Positions 1 through 6,174 of a stretch of DNA of 7,480 nt are shown piece after piece. The position numbers were made by a program, and so were the translations under genes. Where the stretch lies: NCBI GenBank assembly GCA_014238625.1, contig JABAAS010000007.1:13530-21009 (forward strand), given 5' to 3'. Each line of letters starts with the position of its first letter. The first letter of the stretch is position 1. The notes below the pieces were generated by a model. The model was not told where the DNA came from, did not search any database, and was given only the letters and a program-made list of their open reading frames with translations. The stretch is from Alphaproteobacteria bacterium (GTDB taxonomy: Bacteria; Pseudomonadota; Alphaproteobacteria; JABAAW01).

Positions 1-1045
1 TCGCCCGCGCAAACAACCCCTCTTTCTCGTAAATCTCCAAGCTCGCTAAACCCGCGGCGCAAGCCGCAGGGTGTGCCGAGTAGGTGTAACCATGCGCAAA
101 CTCAATCGAATTCTCCAAAGCGCAATCCGTAATCGTGCGGTAAATCTCTTGTTGAACGCCAACTGCACCCATCGGAATACAGCCGTTCGTCAGTGCCTTC
201 GCCATCGTCATAATATCCGGCGTGATACCAAAACTATGCGCCGCAAACGAATCTCCTAATCGACCAAAACCCGTAATAACCTCGTCTAAAATAAGTAAAA
301 TACCATGCTCGTCGCATATTTTGCGAAGGCGTTCGAGATAGCCTCGCGGCGGAACTAAAACGCCAGTCGAACCTGCTACCGGCTCGATGAAAACTCCCGC
401 AATCGTACCTCCTCCATAAGTCGCGCATAGCCTCTCTAAATCCTCCGCCAAATCCATGCCTTCGCTTGGCTGGCCGCACTCATAGGTGCTCGCGCGAGTG
501 TGCGTGTGCCTGATCGTCGATATATTCGGCAAAGTCAATGCAAAAGTCTCGCGATTCCTAACCATGCCAGATAAAGATAAGCCCCCCATATTAACCCCAT
601 GATACGCCCGCTCCCGTGAGACAAAGCGAAGGCGGTGACCCTCTCCTCGCGCGCGATGGTAAGCTAGAGATATCTTCAAAGCCGTGTCAACCGACTCAGA
701 GCCAGAACCCGTAAAAAAAACATAGTCAATACCATCAGGTAAAATCCGCGTCAGACGCTCGGCGAATGAAAAACTGATAGGGTGACCAATGGAAAATGAA
801 GAGGCATAGCTATTCTCTTGCAGCTGCGCATAAACCGCATCCGCAATCTCAATACGAGCGTGTCCCGCAGGGCTACAGAATAAACCAGAAGAACCATCTA
901 ATAGACGATTGCCGTTATGATCCCATAACTCACATCCCTTCGCTTTGGCTATCAGGCGCGGAGAAGACTTAAAGTCACGATTGCTCGTAAACGGCATCCA
1001 GTGCGATTCTAGTGAATTAGGAAGGGGGGTTGGCGAATCTAGCAT
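1..1045 (-). CDS. Class III omega-amino acid:pyruvate aminotransferase, probably taurine:pyruvate aminotransferase (3' end cut by window)
   Basis: This is a PLP-dependent fold-type I transaminase, 348 residues visible of an expected 440-450; the C-terminus lies beyond base 1. My own translation is uninterrupted. Visible landmarks are an N-terminal WMPFTSNRDFK stretch (residues 16-26), GSGSE (113-117, phosphate-binding loop), YHG (148-150), E221-P, DEVITGFGR (254-262, Asp254 for the PLP ring nitrogen), MAKALTNG (281-288, Lys283 as the Schiff-base lysine) and HGYTYSAHP (318-326). The order and wording match the beta-alanine/omega-amino acid:pyruvate transaminases of the Pseudomonas putida type. 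Lying divergent from xsc, its likely job is to deaminate taurine to sulfoacetaldehyde with pyruvate as acceptor; beta-alanine or hypotaurine are alternatives. Residue 56 is Phe in GLFC, where family members I recall have Trp (GLWC). The start is the first ATG, with a good ribosome site 8 bases upstream. The family call is secure; the substrate is inferred from context. Confidence 0.9.
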   Translation of the reverse strand, partial: MLDSPTPLPNSLESHWMPFTSNRDFKSSPRLIAKAKGCELWDHNGNRLLDGSSGLFCSPAGHARIEIADAVYAQLQENSYASSFSIGHPISFSFAERLTRILPDGIDYVFFTGSGSESVDTALKISLAYHRARGEGHRLRFVSRERAYHGVNMGGLSLSGMVRNRETFALTLPNISTIRHTHTRASTYECGQPSEGMDLAEDLERLCATYGGGTIAGVFIEPVAGSTGVLVPPRGYLERLRKICDEHGILLILDEVITGFGRLGDSFAAHSFGITPDIMTMAKALTNGCIPMGAVGVQQEIYRTITDCALENSIEFAHGYTYSAHPAACAAGLASLEIYEKEGLFARA

Positions 1046-1053
1046 GCGATCTA

Positions 1054-1059
1054 CTCCTC
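1054..1059 (-). promoter_or_regulatory. Ribosome binding site of the aminotransferase
   Basis: GAGGAG on the minus strand, 8 bases before the ATG at 1045. It fixes that ATG as the start in preference to the in-frame Met17 codon. Confidence 0.75.
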
Positions 1060-1094
1060 GATTCTGGCTGAAAGTTCGGTTAATGGCCGGATGT

Positions 1095-1116
1095 CCATTA
1101 TGTTTCCGTTATGTTG
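1095..1116. repeat. Tandem 11-bp direct repeat, candidate operator
   Basis: Two adjacent 11-base units, CCATTATGTTT (1095-1105) and CCGTTATGTTG (1106-1116), agree at 9 of 11 positions and share TTATGTT. The period is one helical turn, so two protein subunits would face the same side of the DNA. The repeat lies 50-71 bases upstream of the aminotransferase start and about 240 bases upstream of xsc. Its operator role is inferred from position and geometry only. Confidence 0.4.
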
Positions 1117-1338
1117 AGGTAACTTATACCATGTTTCTAAGAATGATTTTACCATAGTCCTGAAGCGCGAAAAGAATTAAAAAAACAAGTTTCCCTTACT
1201 CTCATCGTTATATCTCTTCGATTTTAAAAGCCTTGTTTCGTAAAGGCACATATAGCAATCTTATAGGAAGAATCTCGCGGGAATATATAACATACCCGTA
1301 ATTTCGTAACTGCAATAGGCTAAGGCAAATCTTAAAAT

Positions 1339-1347
1339 AAGGAAAAG
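1339..1347 (+). promoter_or_regulatory. Ribosome binding site of xsc
   Basis: AAGGAAAAG precedes the xsc ATG. The AAGGA core ends 12 bases before the start, slightly long, but it is the only purine-rich candidate and supports the ATG at 1356. Confidence 0.6.
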
Positions 1348-1355
1348 TAGAAACC

Positions 1356-3074
1356 ATGGCAAAAATCACTCCATCGGAAGCCATTGTCGAGGTACTCGTC
1401 AAGCAAGGCGTTAAAAATGTTTTCGGGATCGTCGGCTCCGCATTTATGGATGCACTAGACCTATTCGATACGGCTGGTATTCGCTTCATCTCGGTAGCTC
1501 ACGAACAAGGTGCTGCTCACATGGCAGACGGATACGCACGCGCGAGCGACGATGTCGGCGTATGCCTCGCGCAAAATGGTCCAGGCATAACTAATTTCGT
1601 AACGGGAGTAGCCGCAGCATACTGGGCGCATACTCCTATCGTCGTATTCACACCAGAAACCGGCTCTAATACACAAGGACTCGGAGGCTTCCAAGAAACA
1701 GAACAGCTACCCTTCTTTGAGAAAATTACAAAGTACCAAGCCCATGTTGGCAACCAGCAACGCGTAGCTGAACTACTCTCGCGCTGCTTCGACTACGCAA
1801 GGCTTGAGCGCGGTCCAACGCAGTATAATATCCCACGCGACATGTTCTATGGCGAGGTCGAGGACAGTCTGCCAGAACCCATGCGCATCGAAGGCGCGAG
1901 CGGCGGTAATGAAGCATTGACGCGAGCCGTGACAATGCTAACGGAAGCAAAATTTCCAGTGATCCTATCCGGTGGCGGAGTCGTGATGAGCAAGGGCGTC
2001 AAGGAAGTTATCGCGCTCGCAGAACACCTATCCGCACCAGTCGTAAATACCTATTTACATAACGACTCGTTCCCCTGCTCGCACCCCCTATGGGTCGGCT
2101 CCATCGGCTACCAAGGCTCGAAAGCCGCGATGAAGTTGCTCGCGCAGGCTGATCTTGTAATTGCACTCGGAACGCGATTAGGGCCATTCGGAACTCTGCC
2201 ACAGCATGGTATCGATTACTGGCCTAAAAATGCTAAGCTGGTACAGGTAGACCGCAATCCGCGCGTATTAGGGCTCGTCAAACGCACAGATGTAGGCGTG
2301 TGCGCCGATGCGAAAGCCGCAACTCAAGAAATACTCAACAGACTGAAAGCCGATAACCGACCCATCGTTGCGTTAGAGAACAAACAAGCACGCGAACAAG
2401 AGATGCAAAAGCAAAAGAAAGAATGGGAGGACGAGCTAAACACTTGGGGGCAGCAGGATGGCTCGCCGATCGCACCGCGACGAATCCTAAGGGAGCTTGA
2501 GCGCGCTATGCCTAAAAATGCAATGGTGACGACCGATATCGGTAACATCTGCTCGGTCGCTAATTCTTACCTGCGCTTTGAGCAACCACAGAGCTTCTTC
2601 GCTGCCATGAGCTTCGGAAACTGCGGTTACGCATTCCCGACCGCTATTGGCGCAAAGGTTGCCCGTCCAGATAGACCTGCTGTTGCCTATGTCGGAGATG
2701 GTGCTTGGGGCATGAGCTTGCAAGAAACGCTAACTTGCGTACGCGAGAATATCCCAGTCGTGGCGGTCGTGTTCAATAACGGACAATGGGGGGCGGAGAA
2801 GAAGAATCAAGTCGATTTCTACGCCAATCGCTACATCGGCACGAACCTCGAAAACCCCTCTTTTGCCAAAATTGCGCAAGCGATGGGTGCTGAGGGAATT
2901 GTCGTAGATAAACCAGAGCAAATAGGTGATGCCTTAAAACAGGCAGTCGGGAACGATAAATGCACTATCATCGAATGCATGGCAACCCAAGAGCTCGGCG
3001 ATCCTTTCCGTAGAGACGCATTGAAAAAACCGCAACGTCTGATGGCTAAGTATAAGCATACTAATGTGGACTAA
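1356..3074 (+). CDS. xsc: Sulfoacetaldehyde acetyltransferase
   Basis: A thiamine diphosphate (ThDP) enzyme that cleaves sulfoacetaldehyde with phosphate into acetyl phosphate and sulfite. It is the carbon-sulfur bond-breaking step of taurine and related C2-sulfonate catabolism, in the cytoplasm. The 572 residues are close to the family length (about 580-600). An N-terminal ThDP-binding pyrimidine domain (about 1-165) contains Glu50 in VAHEQGAAHMADGYAR, the cofactor-activating glutamate. A central domain spans about 185-330. A C-terminal ThDP-binding diphosphate domain has GDGAWGMSLQE (447-457) running to VVFNNGQWGAEKKNQ (471-485), the classic GDG-to-NN metal/diphosphate motif in the form typical of Xsc rather than acetolactate synthase. 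The C-terminal ELGDPFRRDALKKP (546-559) also recalls Xsc. It is first in an apparent xsc-pta operon and divergent from the aminotransferase that would supply its substrate. Codon reading is clean throughout. Confidence 0.96.
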   Translation: MAKITPSEAIVEVLVKQGVKNVFGIVGSAFMDALDLFDTAGIRFISVAHEQGAAHMADGYARASDDVGVCLAQNGPGITNFVTGVAAAYWAHTPIVVFTPETGSNTQGLGGFQETEQLPFFEKITKYQAHVGNQQRVAELLSRCFDYARLERGPTQYNIPRDMFYGEVEDSLPEPMRIEGASGGNEALTRAVTMLTEAKFPVILSGGGVVMSKGVKEVIALAEHLSAPVVNTYLHNDSFPCSHPLWVGSIGYQGSKAAMKLLAQADLVIALGTRLGPFGTLPQHGIDYWPKNAKLVQVDRNPRVLGLVKRTDVGVCADAKAATQEILNRLKADNRPIVALENKQAREQEMQKQKKEWEDELNTWGQQDGSPIAPRRILRELERAMPKNAMVTTDIGNICSVANSYLRFEQPQSFFAAMSFGNCGYAFPTAIGAKVARPDRPAVAYVGDGAWGMSLQETLTCVRENIPVVAVVFNNGQWGAEKKNQVDFYANRYIGTNLENPSFAKIAQAMGAEGIVVDKPEQIGDALKQAVGNDKCTIIECMATQELGDPFRRDALKKPQRLMAKYKHTNVD

Positions 3075-3103
3075 TGCGAGTTAATGCCGAATAAGGACTC
3101 GCT

Positions 3104-3117
3104 CTTGTTTCTACAAG
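3104..3117 (+). other. Small hairpin in the xsc-pta gap
   Basis: CTTGT (3104-3108) and ACAAG (3113-3117) form a perfect 5-bp stem with a TTCT loop. It sits 7 bases before the GTG taken as the pta start, where a Shine-Dalgarno sequence would normally be. No U-run follows, so it is not a terminator. It could modulate pta translation or be chance. Confidence 0.3.
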
Positions 3118-3124
3118 CCAAATA

Positions 3125-4120
3125 GTGGGATTCTTCACAAACCTTGAGCCTATATGCTCTGCCGACTTATTGAGTAGAGCAAGGCGGCTAAGCACTAAAG
3201 CAGGCGGCGGGGCGAGCGGCGGCGAGCCAATGCGCTTTGCCCTAGCCGGTGCAGAATCCCTTACCGCATTAGAGGGAGCGGTTGCCATACGCAGTGCTGG
3301 TCTAGGTTTAGTCACACTAGTTGGCGAAAAATCTCGCATCCTCGCGCTTTCCAGAGAGCATAGGGTATCCTTATACTCCATGGAAATAGTCGATTGTGCG
3401 AACGAGGCAGCGAGTAGCGAAGCGGCGCGATTGGCTCGCGAAGGGACAGTGCAAGTGGTTATGAAGGGGTCGGTCAAGACTGATCAGTTTATGCGGGCGT
3501 TATTAAATCGAGAGAGTGGGGTCAGACTTAGCGGTAAGAGAATGCTGCATATTTTCTACATCACGCCACCGGATATCAACGATGCGAACGCAGAGGACTC
3601 TGGTAGTGGTGAGAGGAGGGGGATTATGCTTTCTGATTGCGCGGTCAATGTTGCACCAGACGAGGAGACTAAACGCGAGGCATTATCGCTGATGGCTCGT
3701 TTGGGTTGCAGGTTAGGCTTTTCGCGCCCGCGTATCGCAGTTCTCTCTGCGAGCGAAAAGGAGATGGATTCCATGCCTAGCAGTTTAGAGGCTGGCAGGG
3801 TTGCGCGCTGGGGGCAAGAAAACCTGAGTGATGTTGCTGATATAGAGGGTCCTTTATCGTTTGATGTTGCTTTAGTGCCTAAGGCTGCTTCCATCAAGGA
3901 TGTTAGCGGTGCGGTTGCGGGGGCGGCTAACGGGTTATTGGTCTCGGAGATAGTTGCGGGCAACGCTATATTTAAGTCTTTGGTATGGGTTGGCGGAGGC
4001 TGTGCGGCGGGAATTGTCTTGGGCGGGATGGTTCCTATCGTATTGACGAGCAGAGCAGATTCGGCGGCGGCGCGCCTTGCGAGCGCGGCACTAGCATTAA
4101 TCGCAACGTGCGAGAAGTAG
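3125..4120 (+). CDS. pta: Phosphate acetyltransferase (short, PTA/PTB-type) of the taurine pathway
   Basis: Converts the acetyl phosphate made by Xsc plus CoA into acetyl-CoA and phosphate, joining sulfonate breakdown to central metabolism. The 331 residues form one phosphate acetyl/butyryltransferase domain, without the extra N-terminal domains of long E. coli-type Pta. Recognised stretches are VVMKGSVKTDQFMRALL (111-127), KRMLHIF (138-144), LSDCAVNVAP (169-178), IAVLSASE (204-211), EGPLSFDVAL (241-250) and AGIVLGGMVPIVLTSRADS (295-313). The start is uncertain. The frame is open from 3095; GTG at 3125 is the only usual start that keeps the expected helix LLSRARRLS (15-23), but it has no clear Shine-Dalgarno. 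An internal ATG at 3230 (Met36) would remove that helix. A hydrophilic insertion at about 149-165, rich in Asp, Asn, Ser and Gly, separates KRMLHIF from the LSDCAVNV motif. It lies 50 bases after xsc, almost surely co-transcribed. Confidence 0.9.
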   Translation: MGFFTNLEPICSADLLSRARRLSTKAGGGASGGEPMRFALAGAESLTALEGAVAIRSAGLGLVTLVGEKSRILALSREHRVSLYSMEIVDCANEAASSEAARLAREGTVQVVMKGSVKTDQFMRALLNRESGVRLSGKRMLHIFYITPPDINDANAEDSGSGERRGIMLSDCAVNVAPDEETKREALSLMARLGCRLGFSRPRIAVLSASEKEMDSMPSSLEAGRVARWGQENLSDVADIEGPLSFDVALVPKAASIKDVSGAVAGAANGLLVSEIVAGNAIFKSLVWVGGGCAAGIVLGGMVPIVLTSRADSAAARLASAALALIATCEK

Positions 4121-4218
4121 GGAGAAGAGAAGCTCGGGGGACAAGTCCTTGCACCCCTCTATTTTCAATCCAAAGCAATCAAGTGAAAACACGTTGGGGT
4201 CGTCCCTGTACATCTTAT
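4121..4218. other. Convergent intergenic gap between pta and dxs
   Basis: 98 bases with no credible ORF. Besides the possible pta terminator there is a small imperfect hairpin at 4180-4196 (CAAGTG / CAC-G-TTG, loop AAAA, one bulged G). It could act for transcripts coming from dxs, but no U-run follows on that strand. Confidence 0.4.
4136..4165 (+). terminator. Possible rho-independent terminator after pta
   Basis: GGGG (4136-4139) can pair with CCCC (4154-4157), and inside it CAAG (4142-4145) can pair with CTTG (4148-4151) across a mismatched GA/CA internal loop. The sequence TCTATTTT follows at 4158-4165. It begins 15 bases after the pta stop in a convergent gap. The stem is imperfect and the T-run short, so this is tentative. 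Confidence 0.4.
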
Positions 4219-6171
4219 TCAGGCGCGAGAAGCTAGTCCTTCCTCACGCTCGTCCGTCGCACCTTCTAAAGTAGCTAGCAAACGCCGTGCAATACCCTCG
4301 CCGTCTAAGCCAACGCTCGCATATTGCTCGTCTTGGCTAGCCTGATCGATGAAACAATCAGGTAGTGTAATAGGCACAAAAGCAACACGCGATAACATCC
4401 CAGTCTCGCTCAAAGCCGCCATAGCCTGCGCCGCAAATCCTCCCATCGCTCCATCCTCTAGCGTAGCAATTATGTCGTGTTCACTCGCTAAATCTCGCAA
4501 TAACTCAACATCGACAGGTTTCGCAAACCGCGCGTCCGCAAGCGTTACTCGCAAACCGCGCGCGCGCAACAACATTACCGCATCCCTCGCCCTTGATAAC
4601 ATCGAGCCTAAACTGACAATAGCTATGCCTCCTCCGCTATTCCTCTGCATCCCAGCCTTGCCTCTACCATCGTCTATTATCCGACCCTTGCCAATCGCCA
4701 GTGGCGAAATAACTTTAGGCAACTCTACACCAACGCCAACTCCGCGCGGATATCTGATCGCACTAGGACAGTGGCTGATCGAAATAGAAGTCGATAACAT
4801 CAAAGCCAGCTCGCCCTCGTCCGATGGCGCCATAACAATGAAATTAGGCAGGCAACATAAGTAACACAAATCAAACGAACCCGCATGCGTCGCTCCGTCC
4901 GCACCAACCAAACCCGCGCGATCTAAAGCAAAGCGAACAGGCAGACTCTGAATCGCAACATCATGCACAACCTGATCATAAGCGCGCTGTAAAAAAGTCG
5001 AGTAAATCGCAACAACTGGACACATACCCTCGCAAGCTAATCCCGCGGCAAAAGTCACCGCGTGCTGCTCCGCTATGCCAACATCAAAACAGCGAGTGGG
5101 AAACTCACGCGCAAAAGAATCTAGACCGGTACCCTCCTTCATGGCAGCCGTAATCGCAACAATTCGAGAATCCTTGTGAGCCTCCTCGATTAAATAACGC
5201 GAAAAAATCGAGGTATAGGAAGGCACGCTTGAGATCGGCTTTTGCTGCTTGCCAGAAATAATGTCAAACTTAGAAACTCCATGAAATTTGTCCACGGCCT
5301 GCTCCGCCGGAGCATAGCCCTTGCCCTTGCGGGTGATCACATGTAGTAAAATAGGACCATTCTCCTTACGCAATACACGCAACAAAGGGACTAGTAAATC
5401 TAGGCGGTGACCATCAATAGGACCAACATAACGAAAACCAAGTTGCTCAAAAAGAGTACCACCCGTCAAAGCACCGAAAGTCTTCTCGCTTATCTTGCGC
5501 ATGGCGTCAGAAAATGGCTTCGGGGCAAGCGAGGCTGTCCCTCGCAAAAGTTTGCGAAAACTGCGAACTGGACGCGAAACTAGCAAACGCGATAAATAAG
5601 CGCTCATCGCTCCAACAGGCGGTGAGATTGACATATCGTTGTCATTCAAAATCGCTAAAATCGACGAGCCTTGCGCTCCCGCATTGTTCATAGCCTCATA
5701 AGCCATACCAGCGCTCATCGCTCCATCTCCGATAACACAAACAATGCGTCGAGAAGAATCTCGTAAATCTCTAGCAAGCGCAAAACCTAAACTGGCAGAT
5801 AGAGAGGTTGAACTATGCGCAGCTCCAAATGGGTCAAAGGGACTCTCGGAACGGCAAGTGAAACCCGATAAACCTCCCTTCTTGCGTAAAGTCGAAAGGC
5901 GGGAACGCCTGCCAGTCAAAATTTTATGCGGGTAGGCTTGATGACCAACATCAAAAACTAGACGATCCTCAGGAGTCTCAAAAACAGCATGCAATGCAGT
6001 GGTAAGTTCAACAACCCCTAAACCCGCGCCTAAATGACCTCCCGTCCTCGAAACTACCTCGATTAATTCCTCCCTTACAGCATCTGCTACCTCTTGCAAT
6101 TGCTCGATAGTCATCGTGCGTAAGTCCGCAACAGAAGATAGTCTGTCCAATACTGTTTCTTTCTCGCTCAT
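4219..6171 (-). CDS. dxs: 1-deoxy-D-xylulose-5-phosphate synthase
   Basis: A cytoplasmic ThDP enzyme condensing pyruvate with glyceraldehyde 3-phosphate to 1-deoxy-D-xylulose 5-phosphate. This is the first step of the MEP isoprenoid pathway and also feeds thiamine and pyridoxal synthesis. The 650 residues are a little above the usual 620-645. Visible landmarks are GGHLGAGLG (44-52, His46), DVGHQAYPHK (74-83, His77), GDGAMSAG (148-155) to NDND (176-179) for metal/ThDP binding, DVGIAEQHAV (363-372, catalytic Glu368), DRAGLVGADGATHAG (417-431; Arg418, Asp425, His429) and RYPRG (473-477, Arg476 for substrate phosphate). These correspond to E. coli residues with an offset of about two. A Gly/Lys-rich insertion lies at about 501-514. 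The wording is alphaproteobacterial in style. The ATG is 3 bases after the ispA stop, with a strong ribosome site, indicating a translationally coupled ispA-dxs operon. Confidence 0.97.
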   Translation of the reverse strand: MSEKETVLDRLSSVADLRTMTIEQLQEVADAVREELIEVVSRTGGHLGAGLGVVELTTALHAVFETPEDRLVFDVGHQAYPHKILTGRRSRLSTLRKKGGLSGFTCRSESPFDPFGAAHSSTSLSASLGFALARDLRDSSRRIVCVIGDGAMSAGMAYEAMNNAGAQGSSILAILNDNDMSISPPVGAMSAYLSRLLVSRPVRSFRKLLRGTASLAPKPFSDAMRKISEKTFGALTGGTLFEQLGFRYVGPIDGHRLDLLVPLLRVLRKENGPILLHVITRKGKGYAPAEQAVDKFHGVSKFDIISGKQQKPISSVPSYTSIFSRYLIEEAHKDSRIVAITAAMKEGTGLDSFAREFPTRCFDVGIAEQHAVTFAAGLACEGMCPVVAIYSTFLQRAYDQVVHDVAIQSLPVRFALDRAGLVGADGATHAGSFDLCYLCCLPNFIVMAPSDEGELALMLSTSISISHCPSAIRYPRGVGVGVELPKVISPLAIGKGRIIDDGRGKAGMQRNSGGGIAIVSLGSMLSRARDAVMLLRARGLRVTLADARFAKPVDVELLRDLASEHDIIATLEDGAMGGFAAQAMAALSETGMLSRVAFVPITLPDCFIDQASQDEQYASVGLDGEGIARRLLATLEGATDEREEGLASRA

Positions 6172-6174
6172 AGG

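Larger units (their letters stand above)
1046..1355. promoter_or_regulatory. Divergent intergenic regulatory region between aminotransferase and xsc
   Basis: This 310-base AT-rich, non-coding stretch separates two divergent catabolic genes and must hold the promoters for both. I see no clean sigma-70 -35/-10 pair at correct spacing. The best -10-like stretch for xsc is TATATAAC at 1284-1291, but it has no convincing -35 box. On the minus strand, TAAAAT near 1148-1153 is a weak candidate for the aminotransferase. The region also contains a tandem 11-base repeat (1095-1116), two exact copies of TTTCGTAA (1236-1243 and 1302-1309) and a small imperfect palindrome GGTA-N5-TACC (1118-1130). Control by one taurine-responsive regulator is plausible: TauR, a MocR/GntR-family protein, does this in other Alphaproteobacteria. 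No regulator gene is in the window. I see no RNA gene or credible ORF here. Confidence 0.6.

Noticed and set aside
1118..1130. GGTA-N5-TACC as a specific operator
   Set aside because: Arms of four bases are expected by chance in a gap of this size; noted only as a minor detail.
945..1157. Plus-strand ORF of 70 codons spanning the aminotransferase start and the intergenic region
   Set aside because: It runs antisense over the well-supported aminotransferase N-terminus, has no recognisable protein features and no clear ribosome site.
1333..1338. TAAAAT as a -10 box for xsc
   Set aside because: The transcription start would fall on the ribosome site, and the matching -35 position (1310-1315) has no resemblance to consensus.
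1208..1489. Minus-strand ORF of 93 codons upstream of and inside xsc
   Set aside because: Its first half is the antisense shadow of the xsc start, and the rest is AT-rich intergenic sequence giving an implausible composition.
1356..3074. Acetolactate synthase or another ThDP decarboxylase instead of Xsc
   Set aside because: The wording around the GDGAWGMSLQE-NNGQWGAEKKNQ motif and the C-terminal GDPFRRDALKKP, together with adjacent pta and aminotransferase, fit Xsc much better.
3061..3477. Minus-strand ORF of 138 codons opposite pta
   Set aside because: It is antisense to a clear phosphate acetyltransferase and has no domain-like features; the same holds for 3556-3963.
4180..4196. Hairpin as a terminator for dxs
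   Set aside because: The stem has a bulge and no U-run follows it on the minus strand.
4349..4864. Plus-strand ORF of 171 codons opposite the dxs C-terminal part
   Set aside because: It is a codon-position shadow of dxs: low-complexity composition, no motifs, and fully inside the secure dxs gene.
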